A stretch of DNA of 36,419 nucleotides from Chitinophagaceae bacterium (GTDB taxonomy: Bacteria > Bacteroidota > Bacteroidia > Chitinophagales > Chitinophagaceae), in the NCBI GenBank assembly GCA_947447825.1, contig CANFLL010000039.1:1-36419 (forward strand). The letters run 5' to 3'. Shown one piece after another: positions 9,701-16,465 of the stretch (position 1 is the first letter of the stretch; each line of letters begins with the position of its first letter). The notes under the pieces are model-generated. The model ran no database searches and had not been told where the DNA came from. It saw nothing but the letters and a program-made list of their open reading frames with translations. Position numbers and translations under genes: made by a program.

Positions 9701-10450
9701 CGGTGTAGCTTGCTTTTCTCCAGTATTGATACATAATAATATATCGTGTGCATTATAATCATCCTGATTGGTATAGTGGCTATCATTGGTAGCAATAACA
9801 GGCACATTATGTTTCTTAGCAAACTTTAATAGTGTTTGGTTTATAATCTCCTGCTCCTTTATTTCATGGCGTTGAATCTCTATATAATAATCTTCTCCAA
9901 ACAAATCGAGCCACCATTTAAACTCCTTTTCAGCAGCTTCCTCATCCTTATGCAAGATGGTTTGCGGCACATAAGCCCCAATGCAACAGGTGGTGGCAAT
10001 CAATCCTTCATGATATTTAAGTATCAGTTCCTTATCTATACGCGGATATTTGCTATACATTCCCTCAATATAACCTAGTGAAGTAAGCTTTATTAGGTTT
10101 TGATAACCTTGTTTATTCTTTGCCAGTAAAACTTGGTGATAGCGATGGTCTTTCTCACCTTTGGTAAATGCTTTTGCATGTCTATTCTCCACCACATAAA
10201 ACTCGCAGCCAACTATTGGTTTTATTTTAGGAGCTAGTATATCCTTCCCATTTTCATCCTTACCAATCACTTTGGTATCCTTCCATGCTTGCGCCACAAA
10301 CTCGAAAGCCCCAAACATATTACCATGATCAGTTATTGCAATGGCAGGCATATCGTACTTGCCAGCTTTTTTGTATAAGTCCTTTATGTTAGCCGCACCA
10401 TCCAAAAGAGAGTACTGCGTATGCACATGAAGATGAGAAAATTGACACAT
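6776..10450 (-). CDS. dnaE: DNA polymerase III alpha subunit
   Basis: The replicative polymerase catalytic subunit, 1224 residues, DnaE1-type length. It opens with the PHP domain (HLHVHTQYSLLDG, residues 6-18). The polymerase active site includes Asp436 and Asp438 in PDIDTDFDDEGR, and the third acidic residue is expected in IKMDFLGLKTL. Downstream come the finger and tandem helix-hairpin-helix regions, and near the C-terminus an OB-fold segment (FKLAGLVSGAQHRTTKTGKNFGILSIED). The HxH pair at 8/10 is intact, unlike the degenerate PHP of E. coli DnaE, so metal binding and PHP proofreading are possible (family knowledge, not shown here). The start is well placed because MCQFSHLHVH begins directly at the domain. 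Confidence 0.97.
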   Translation of the reverse strand: MCQFSHLHVHTQYSLLDGAANIKDLYKKAGKYDMPAIAITDHGNMFGAFEFVAQAWKDTKVIGKDENGKDILAPKIKPIVGCEFYVVENRHAKAFTKGEKDHRYHQVLLAKNKQGYQNLIKLTSLGYIEGMYSKYPRIDKELILKYHEGLIATTCCIGAYVPQTILHKDEEAAEKEFKWWLDLFGEDYYIEIQRHEIKEQEIINQTLLKFAKKHNVPVIATNDSHYTNQDDYNAHDILLCINTGEKQATPGFDDFVNDDTLIKNRRFKFPNDQFYFKSPDEMKKLFSDIPESIDNTNMIVDKVETLNLKKDILLPNFPIPESFKVHESDTLNQWEYLKHLTYEGAKERYHEISSEAQERIDFELSTIKFMGFAGYFLIVSDFIKAGRDMGVFIGPGRGSAAGSVVAYCTGITNIDPIKYNLLFERFLNPDRKSMPDIDTDFDDEGRQRVMDYVVQKYGKSQVAQIITYGTMAAKSSIADVARVMDLPLAESRALTKMVPDKPGTDLGRVLQAPLTKKDGEKSLEEKEGLQPEDLENVRQLREIYKGTDIRSQVLHEAERLEGSVRNTGIHAAGIIIAPQDLTDLIPVATSKESELWLTQIEGNSIEEAGVIKMDFLGLKTLSILKTALELIKQNHGVDIVIDDVPLDDEATFQLYQKGETNATFQFESVGMQKYLRELKPDKFADLIAMNALYRPGPIAYIPKFILRKHGKEEITYDVDDMEEYLKETYGITVYQEQVMLLSQKLAGFTKGDADVLRKAMGKKQISVLDKMKKQFIDGATSKGHPADKLEKIWTDWEAFAQYAFNKSHSTCYAFVAYQTGYLKAHYPSEYMAAVLNHAGSIDKITFFMEECKRMGIKVLGPDVNESLKGFAVNSKGQIRFGLGGLKGAGDAAVDYLISERKNNGLYKDVFEFSERVVGKSVNKKSIETFAYSGAFDCFPELHRAQYFYIVDGERVNGLEKIINYGQSKLSAEATTGSSLFGDLPTAMDVPKPKIAPCEEWNLTEKLDHEKEVTGMFMSGHPLDNYRFELRHYGIMSLADFNEIKESITLSQNNAGKNFKLAGLVSGAQHRTTKTGKNFGILSIEDYTGKTELALFGEDYQRYKQYLDLGRSVLATGTFKAPWKEGAAYEFKISTMTLLETAKQTMTKSVEINIKPAAISKDFVDFITLNIKKHPGKSSLRFNVYEPEEDLKVSLFSSEKGFSMNDDMAEFLLNNLDVEVSVGLA

Positions 10451-10948
10451 AATCTTTTAGTTATGAGTTATGAGGTATGAATGATTAGTTATTAAGCAAC
10501 TTATAGATTTAACTTATAGCTCATCATTCATAACTTATTACTATGAGGTGAGCGTTCGAAGGTCGTTTAAAAATGATAGAAAGAGAAAGGGTTTTATCCA
10601 CAAAAAACTAAGGCGACTTGAATTTTTACAATTGTCCCAACATTTTTTACACCAGTTAATTTCTAAAGAAATCCATTGCTCATAACAGTATTGATATTTG
10701 ATTTGGTTCGTCTGTTTCAAAGTCGTAAGGCTACTTTTATCAAACCCAACTTTTGCTATAGAACTCTACTGGAAGTCTTAATTACTTCAAATATAAATAT
10801 TTGATTGATTTATTCAACTTCAACAGAATTTATTATGTCTTCAGTCAAAAAATCTGCTCAAATACCTGTCTTTATTTTATTTGAAACTTTTGTAAAAAGT
10901 CTATTGCATAATTTGGGTTAAAGGGATATTATCTTTCTAATATAACTG
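10451..10948. other. gene-free stretch; AT stutter and an unassigned open segment
   Basis: At 10457-10550 there is a low-complexity mix of TTATGAGTTATGAGG and its near-inverse TCATTCATAACTTATTAC, typical of decayed intergenic repeats. At about 10550-10775 the minus strand is open for some 74 codons after a TAG. It has no Met and the content includes KQTNQIKYQYCYEQW and CKKCWDNC. I do not recognise it; it could be a gene remnant or chance. Confidence 0.35.
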
Positions 10949-11559
10949 TTACTTAGACATTACCCTAACAGGTGCGTTGTATTGTTCTATGCCTTGCTCA
11001 TTACCTGCAGAAACCCAAAAAAAGCTGGTTGTTTCTGTAATTAGCCCCGAAATAGATACTTTGGATGTTGTTCAAGGTTCGCTTTCGATTATCCTATTAG
11101 TTAACCCATCTGCACTTTTTTGAATCTAGAAATACCTTTTCCTTTCTACAGACTTCCATTTAGTTTAACATCTAATGGAAAGATGCCTGTAATCCCTCTA
11201 AACTAACCACTTGAGGCATTTTACCTAAACTTTTCAGAGGCTTCTTTAAGGCTAGTGAGGTGCTTTCTATTTTTTTTTGGTCGCCACCACTTGCAATGGT
11301 TACATAATCAACGAATGAGTTCATCAATTCTAAAACGTATTTGTTTGGTGCTTTTTTGATGGATGTGGCCGAAGTGCCTCCATTTTTCGATGCCAATTCA
11401 TCGTTTTTTAGTTTGGTCTACCGCAGATGTAATGCCAGCCAAATAGGGTGTAAAATTCAAATAAACGGAATTGCCTGTTGTAGATATTACTTTTTGTCTT
11501 ATTCTCAAAATTCTTACGATTACTGATAATCTACTAAAATGTAATGCTGGCTTTGCCAT
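10949..11559 (-). pseudogene. broken fibronectin type III-like small protein gene
   Basis: Read across frames, the minus strand gives a coherent protein of about 200 residues. It starts MAKPALHFSRLSVIVR at 11559, continues NFTPYLAGITSAVDQTKK, then KNGGTSATSIKKAPNKYVL and ELMNSFVDYVTIASGGD, and ends in a fibronectin-III-like strand pattern (SKVSISGLITETTSFFWVSA, then NAPVRVMSK and stop). Breaks: a +1 frameshift at the T6 run 11404-11409; a frameshift near 11175; a TAG at 11146-11148; a frameshift at the T6 run 11116-11121; and a TGA at 11072-11074. Similar intact proteins of unknown function are, from memory, common in Bacteroidota. Two lesions are in homopolymers, but the two nonsense codons argue for real decay. 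Confidence 0.7.
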
Positions 11560-12133
11560 GACTGTAGGTTTTAAATGGTAAAAATTTAATAATTACTTGT
11601 GATGTTGTGCAAGTTCTAGTATGCCATTTTTACGTGTAATATAGGTTAATATTCAGCAGCTTTACCACTAAGGTTACAAATTAAAACACAAAATACAAAA
11701 GATACGTTGTACACCAATGATACTTTAAACCAAATATGCCAAATCCTAGAGCTCTTGGTGAAATCCTTAGTGTGTCTTCATGTAATAATACTACTGAGTA
11801 GTAACGAATAGGAGAAGGAAGAAACACGGTTATGCATAAAACCACTGGCAAGAATTATTTAAATAAATTTATAGAATATTAAGTTTTCTTTTCGATGTTA
11901 ATGTTCGCTATTTTGTTTGTTATTTCATAAATAATTAAATTCACTTGTTTATTTCCAAATAGTTGATAATCATTCTAATTGTATTCCTAAAAAATTGATT
12001 TTTTCATTCAATTAAAGACGAACATTGTGTAAGTGGTTAAACGAATAACTAATCAATATAAAATCTGTTTACATAACTAGATAAGAGATAAAATAAATGC
12101 TGCCTACTTGTTAGAATGTATTGAATTGTGTAA
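11560..12133. other. gene-free stretch upstream of the pseudogene
   Basis: No ORF or RNA gene that I can support. It holds one short dispersed repeat copy (11741-11778), listed separately. Confidence 0.4.
11741..11778 (+). repeat. dispersed intergenic repeat, copy 1
   Basis: AAATCCTAGAGCTCTTGGTG followed by AAATCCTTAGTGTGTCTT. It shares the core CTTGGTGAAA(A/T)CCTTAGT with the copy at 12706-12750, same orientation. It belongs to the CTTAGTGTCTTTGTGGTTAAA-like sequence common between Bacteroidota genes (from memory). Confidence 0.6.
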
Positions 12134-12379
12134 TCACATTGCTGTAATGTTCTTGTGTTTTTCTTGTAGGTTATTTCTTAATTCTGCATTGTTATCCCTA
12201 AACGTCCAATTTGCACCATAATTAGTTGTTTTACTGTCACCTTTTACTAGCTTGCTTGATTTAGCTCCTTTACTTTTTACGTTAGCTGGGTTAAAATTGT
12301 AAATTACTTCCCTTGTGGCAGACAATTCTCCGTTTTGGTTAATTTTTACTAGCAACATGTAAAAGTAGAAATTCAACAT
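12134..12379 (-). CDS. hypothetical small protein, 81 residues (doubtful)
   Basis: Not recognised. The N-terminus is mildly hydrophobic (FYFYMLLV); the rest is polar and basic (NPANVKSKGAKSSKLVKG, WTFRDNNAELRNNLQEKHKN) with a composition more protein-like than the surrounding AT-rich frames. It has no identifiable ribosome site and sits in an eroded tract beside a pseudogene, on the same strand. It may be a remnant of a longer gene rather than a functional one. Confidence 0.3.
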   Translation of the reverse strand: MLNFYFYMLLVKINQNGELSATREVIYNFNPANVKSKGAKSSKLVKGDSKTTNYGANWTFRDNNAELRNNLQEKHKNITAM

Positions 12380-12780
12380 AAGAACATTGAAGCAATGTTG
12401 TTACACAATCCGCCAATAAATAGTACTAATTGCCAAAAATTAATTGCAATACATGCAATGAATGATATGTTCAAAGCCATTATAATTCGTTTACAAAACT
12501 AAATAGTACAGTAAGCTACTACTTTGTTCCATTTAGTGAAATATGCTTTTTACTTTTTGGTGATAGTAATTACAAAAGTAACATAAGAAGCTACTTTTAA
12601 AGGGTTTAGTTACCACTCAAGAGCTCTTCTAATTAGTTCACAAGTATAAACAAATGACACAAATTTTAGCATTTGGTTTTACATCTCATAATAAATAATC
12701 GTACACAATCCTTGAATTCTTGGTGAAAACCTTAGTTCTTTATGGTTAAATAAATCTAAATAGTTACCAAATAACTAAAC
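12380..12780. other. gene-free stretch downstream of the GH43 gene
   Basis: About 400 bp without a supported gene. It holds the second dispersed repeat copy just after the GH43 stop. No clear terminator hairpin was found. Confidence 0.4.
12706..12750 (+). repeat. dispersed intergenic repeat, copy 2
   Basis: CAATCCTTGAATTCTTGGTG followed by AAAACCTTAGTTCTTTATGG and TTAAA. It is related to copy 1 at 11741-11778, about 1 kb away in the same orientation, and keeps the GGTTAAA end that copy 1 has lost. Confidence 0.6.
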
Positions 12781-14487
12781 CTATTGAGCCTTCACTAGAG
12801 CTATATCATCTACATAACAAAATGAGTTAGCATTTCCTTCTACATCAAATCCAATTTCAACTTTACCATCCTTAACCTCAATGTTGATAAGTTTAATCTC
12901 TTTCCATGTATCATTTTCATTATTGAAGTTAAAAGCAGTTCTAACTCCTTTGCTTATTGCATACATTTCTAGTTGGTTGAAGCCTATTCCGTTCTTAACT
13001 TTTGCCGTAAGGGCATAGTTGCCATCTTCCAATTTAACAAAATTAGAAGAGGAAATAACCTGAAATATATTACGCTTAAAGTTGATTCGATCACTTATTG
13101 CTAAACTCTTTTCTCCTATAACGTTGTTTCTTTCTGTTGTATTATTGAAATGATTTAAAACGGGAGAACTAGACGTATCAAAACTTATACTATTGCCTTC
13201 AATCACTTTTGTAACCCAACCTGTTAGTTGCAATTGCTTGGGTTTAAATTGCATCGGCACAATACGCCTGTCTGCTTCAAAACTTCCATTGCTCACATAA
13301 TTATTATCATTAGCCACTCTCCATTCGCCGGTTTCGCTATTAATGTCCCAAGAATTAATTGAATTGAAATAAGGTATTGCACCATCAAATGAAAGGGGAA
13401 CCCATTGGTTATATCCCAAACCATTACCTGCAAAATCAGCCCACCTATCCCCACAATACACTATTGTTTCTTGCTTACTACCTTTCACCGAAACAAAGAA
13501 TCCTGTTTGAGTAATGTGCGCATAATCGGCTGAACTTCCATTCATAACTAGCATGTTTCTTTCTGGTCTATATGGCCCTCGGATGTTGTTTGAAACTAGA
13601 TAATAGGGGAGGGAGGCGTCCCATCCATAAATATTAGACGCACACATGTAGTATTTTCCTCCATATTTAAACATGCAATTCCCTTCTCTGCTTTCGCCTT
13701 TAAAAACCTGTGTACAATCCAATAAGTTTGCCAAGCCATCCTTAACACCAATCTCCGAAACATACAATTTGTTTCTGCCCTTGCCATAGGAATAAATCAG
13801 GTATGACTTTCCATTTTCTTCATCATTAAACACGGTTTGATCTCCAGTATTGTCTGTACCAATAAATCCTTTCATGCTGATATGTTGATGCCAAACAAAA
13901 GGTTCAGTTGGAGTATTAGATACAGCGAAAAGTACTCCTTTGCCATGCTGAACAATCAATACGTATTTGTTTAGCTCTTTTAAATAGGCAACACCCAATC
14001 GACCGACCCAAGTTTTTGTTCCTCCATTTTTCATTAGCTCTTCAGGCGTAAGTACATCACCTTCAAAATTCCAGTTGACTAAATCGGTGGAACTGTAACA
14101 GGTAACAGATTGGAACGTTGCACTTTTAATGCTTGCGGTTGGATTATCTCTGTAAATGTCAGCTTCTTTATAATGTACGCCATACCAATAATATTTTTGT
14201 AAGCCAGTAACTGGGTCTAGGAATTTAAAGATGCCACCACCTTGGCTGAAAATTGGCTGTCCATTTTGGGTGTTCCAAAACACATCATTGTGAATATTGC
14301 GAAATTGGGCGTTGGCTGAGAACACAATTAAATTAATAAAAAAGTTAACTAGGAAGGGGCTTAAAAAGCGAATAAGTTGTTTTTGCACTGAATGGAGAAT
14401 GATGATATTTAATAAATGTATAAATACTTTTCGATTTACCATCGACTCTAAGCTCATTTGTTCGTTTAATTTCTTTAAAGATTTCAA
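12781..14487 (-). CDS. secreted family-43 glycoside hydrolase with C-terminal accessory domain
   Basis: A GH43-type five-bladed propeller enzyme, probably acting on galactan, arabinan or xylan side chains outside the cytoplasm. The opening VFWNTQNGQPIFSQGGGIFK with YYWYGVHY resembles exo-beta-1,3-galactanase-like members. The likely pKa-modulating Asp is in GDQTVFND and the likely general acid is Glu268 in SREGNCMFKYGGKYYMC. I could not place the usual N-terminal catalytic Asp base, as also reported for some galactanase-type members. After about residue 395 comes a jelly-roll-like domain (NGSFEADRR to YVDDIALVKAQ). Signal cleavage is likely after FSANA. The preceding 60 residues are long for a signal peptide, so the true start may be Met16 or an alternative codon. 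No SusC/SusD or other CAZyme genes are nearby. Confidence 0.8.
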   Translation of the reverse strand: MKSLKKLNEQMSLESMVNRKVFIHLLNIIILHSVQKQLIRFLSPFLVNFFINLIVFSANAQFRNIHNDVFWNTQNGQPIFSQGGGIFKFLDPVTGLQKYYWYGVHYKEADIYRDNPTASIKSATFQSVTCYSSTDLVNWNFEGDVLTPEELMKNGGTKTWVGRLGVAYLKELNKYVLIVQHGKGVLFAVSNTPTEPFVWHQHISMKGFIGTDNTGDQTVFNDEENGKSYLIYSYGKGRNKLYVSEIGVKDGLANLLDCTQVFKGESREGNCMFKYGGKYYMCASNIYGWDASLPYYLVSNNIRGPYRPERNMLVMNGSSADYAHITQTGFFVSVKGSKQETIVYCGDRWADFAGNGLGYNQWVPLSFDGAIPYFNSINSWDINSETGEWRVANDNNYVSNGSFEADRRIVPMQFKPKQLQLTGWVTKVIEGNSISFDTSSSPVLNHFNNTTERNNVIGEKSLAISDRINFKRNIFQVISSSNFVKLEDGNYALTAKVKNGIGFNQLEMYAISKGVRTAFNFNNENDTWKEIKLINIEVKDGKVEIGFDVEGNANSFCYVDDIALVKAQ

Positions 14488-14535
14488 TTGAAATTCGTTA
14501 TTGTGAAGGTGATAGTTGACTCTAAGATTGAGTTC

Positions 14536-15170
14536 TTAATTCTACTTTGACAGATTAGATTTTATAATGTTCGTGTGTAATATTTTGAAGTTAAGCATTA
14601 GTTTTTTATTAAAATCTTTATTTCAACAGGCAAATCCGTGTGTTGTAAGAACAAAATATTGAGGTTGTGTACACTTGTGAAAATTGATCTGAGCGAAAGT
14701 AATGATTAATTCCCTTGATTTCAAATGAATGAAGCTTCTCTCATTTCGCAAACCAAATTCTGCTGAGTATATTCTATAAAACCCTTTACTGTCAATGAAT
14801 ACATCATTTTATTTAGCAATTTTAGTAACAAAAAGCGTCATTAACTCACTTGAGTCAGTCCACGACTCAAGTGAGTCCTTGGCTGACTCAGGTGAGTCGT
14901 CGACTCACTCAGGTGAATCTTTTTCTGACTCAGGTGAGTCGTGGACAGACTCAGGTGAATATAAGCGTGACTCAGATGAATAAATGGAAGAAAGAGGACA
15001 AAAGAATGTACTCACTTTGATATTCTGCGTGTTTGGGATAAGCTTCTAGAAAGTTTAGAACATTCTGAGAGTTGGAACAGAAGCATAAAAATTTATCGAA
15101 TTTCCTCATGAAATTAGCGGTATAGTTCCTGAGGGATAAAAATCGTTTTAATCTGTCAAAGTAGAATTAA
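14536..15170 (+). mobile_element. element A: 635-bp non-autonomous TIR element (MITE-like)
   Basis: The ends are perfect inverted repeats: 14534-14557 pairs with 15149-15172 over 24 bp, beginning TTAATTCTACTTTGACAG. A second copy (element B, 22728-23434) is present in reverse orientation. The two share the ends, the left arm (14737-14771 versus 23200-23234 with one mismatch in 35), the central 21-bp array and the right arm (14978-14998 versus 22901-22921, identical over 21). TTAA occurs at both outer ends of both copies and may be the target duplication. No transposase is encoded, so any movement would need an enzyme supplied in trans. The left end lies 49 bp from the GH43 start, so the insertion replaces or borders that gene's promoter. 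Confidence 0.8.
14846..14983 (+). repeat. 21-bp tandem array inside element A (6.6 units)
   Basis: Units start at 14846, 14867, 14888, 14909, 14930, 14951 and 14972. The consensus is TCAGGTGAGTCGTSGACTSAC-like, full of GACTC/GAGTC dyads. All frames stay open because 21 is a multiple of 3. The frame starting with the ATG at 14795 would give a 62-residue peptide of DSGESxx heptads ending in EYKRDSDE. The same frame in element B keeps the ATG region and the EYKRD ending but has a TGA in its first unit, so coding is unproven. Confidence 0.85.
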
Positions 15171-15280
15171 GATCCCTCTTTTTTATATTATAGAGGCTTT
15201 GGATCGAAAAAGTCTATTTGTTGGATAAGCTAAAAACTTTTTTGAACTCAATTAAAGATGAAGCGTATTGTTTTAGCATT

Positions 15281-15288
15281 TACATTTG
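15281..15288 (+). promoter_or_regulatory. probable -7 element (TACATTTG) for tRNA-Leu
   Basis: TACATTTG matches the Bacteroidota -7 consensus TAnnTTTG and ends 14 bp before the mature tRNA. The expected TTTG at about -33 is not obvious, so this is a partial match. Confidence 0.5.
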
Positions 15289-15302
15289 CACCTGAGTTAG
15301 TT

Positions 15303-15388
15303 GCGGCGATGGCGAAATTGGTAGACGCACTACCTTGAGGTGGTAGCGCCTTTTACCGGGCATGGGAGTTCGAATCTCCTTTGCCGCA
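15303..15388 (+). tRNA. tRNA-Leu (anticodon GAG)
   Basis: An 86-nt cloverleaf. The acceptor GCGGCGA pairs with TTGCCGC (one G-T), with discriminator A at 15388. The D-arm includes GGTAGACGC. The anticodon stem CTACC/GGTAG holds loop TTGAGGT with GAG at 15337-15339. A long class-II variable arm follows, then a T-arm with GTTCGAATC. The 3' CCA is not encoded. It decodes CTC and CTT leucine codons. Confidence 0.97.
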
Positions 15389-15394
15389 CATCTT

Positions 15395-15422
15395 AAACCC
15401 GAAAGTATTTTCGGGTTTTTTT
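15395..15422 (+). terminator. Rho-independent terminator after tRNA-Leu
   Basis: The stem AAACCCGAAA/TTTCGGGTTT (10 bp, 4-nt loop) runs directly into seven T, 6 bp after the tRNA. The tRNA is therefore transcribed alone. Confidence 0.9.
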
Positions 15423-15537
15423 ATTGATTCTTTTTAAGGAAGCTTTTATTGGGCTCAGGAACTTTTAACCAAAAAATACTGGAGGAAAGCGGAATAGTAA
15501 ATTCAGGCATTGTAATTAATCATTAAACAAAGCATTT

Positions 15538-16095
15538 ATGGGGCAGGTTGTGCAGGCGGAAGATTGGGTTTATAAATATGCCGACATTCTTTTTAACTAC
15601 ACACTTGCTCGTGTGCAAGATAGGGGTGTTGCGGAAGATTTGGTGCAAGACACTTTTTTAAGTGCTTGGAGGGCTAAAGATTCCTACAATGCAGATGCTT
15701 CAGAAAAAACATGGCTCTTTGCAATATGTAAAAATAAAATAATTGACCATTTTCGTAAAAAGAGTTCTAGCAAAGAGCAATATGCTGCATTTGACTCTGC
15801 CAATAATTTTTTTGATGAAAATGAACATTGGACTAAACAAGATCAGCCAAACGATTGGGGAATAAGTAGTGTAAGTATTGTTGAAAATAAAGAATTTTAT
15901 AAGATATTAGATTATTGTAAGAAAAAACTTCAAGAAATGCAACACAATGTTTTTGTGATGAAATATATTGAAGACTTGGATGCAGAAGAAATTTGTAAGG
16001 TTCTTAACATTTCATCGTCTAACTACTGGGTCATAATTCACAGAGCAAAATTGCAATTGAGGAAATGTATTGAACAAAATTGGTTGAATAGTTAA
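15538..16095 (+). CDS. RNA polymerase ECF sigma factor
   Basis: A 185-residue group-4 (ECF) sigma factor. Region 2 is at about 8-75 (FNYTLARVQDRGVAEDLVQD, LSAWRAKDSY, WLFAICKNKIIDHFRKK). Region 4 is at about 120-180, ending in SSSNYWVIIHRAKLQLRKCI, the usual DNA-binding helix. It should redirect RNA polymerase to a stress or envelope regulon. A small cysteine-containing partner follows 9 bp downstream. A GGAAC box at 15458-15462, 75 bp upstream, resembles an ECF -35 element and could reflect autoregulation, but I see no matching -10. Confidence 0.93.
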   Translation: MGQVVQAEDWVYKYADILFNYTLARVQDRGVAEDLVQDTFLSAWRAKDSYNADASEKTWLFAICKNKIIDHFRKKSSSKEQYAAFDSANNFFDENEHWTKQDQPNDWGISSVSIVENKEFYKILDYCKKKLQEMQHNVFVMKYIEDLDAEEICKVLNISSSNYWVIIHRAKLQLRKCIEQNWLNS

Positions 16096-16104
16096 ATTGA
16101 TAGA

Positions 16105-16347
16105 ATGAGATTACTAAATATAAGTTGTAAAAAAGCAACATATCTTGTGTCAAAAAAAGAGCAAAAAAGGATTAATTTATTCGATAGAATAAAGTTGCGT
16201 ATTCATCTGTCTATTTGTGTTCTTTGCAGAAGATTTGAAAAACAAAGCAATCTAATCATTAAAAATGTGACGCTTACTTCTGCTGATGAAAAATTATCTG
16301 ATGAAGCAAAAGACAGAATCATAGAAAGTCTTAGAAATGTTCCATAG
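16105..16347 (+). CDS. small zinc-finger anti-sigma factor candidate
   Basis: An 80-residue basic protein directly downstream of the sigma gene. It carries Cys8 in ISCKKATYLVSKKEQ and the motif HLSICVLC (H-x3-C-x2-C), the signature spacing of ZAS anti-sigma domains, in which the finger holds zinc and the helices clamp the sigma factor. It has no transmembrane segment, so it would act in the cytoplasm, possibly responding to redox state through the cysteines. The assignment rests on motif plus position; the residues after 50 are unremarkable. Confidence 0.7.
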   Translation: MRLLNISCKKATYLVSKKEQKRINLFDRIKLRIHLSICVLCRRFEKQSNLIIKNVTLTSADEKLSDEAKDRIIESLRNVP

Positions 16348-16465
16348 AATATTGTTAGTTGAAAGTAAAGAAAAAAGAAAGCTTTACTATATGCAAAACT
16401 TTCTTCATTATGTCCGTTAAAACGATAGTTGAGTGATAATAATGAGATCGATTTAGATTTAAGTT

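Noticed and set aside
14846-14983. CRISPR-like array in element A (also 22916-23116 and 67-263)
   Set aside because: Units are contiguous 21-bp repeats with no unique spacers of 25-40 bp, and no cas genes occur in the window.
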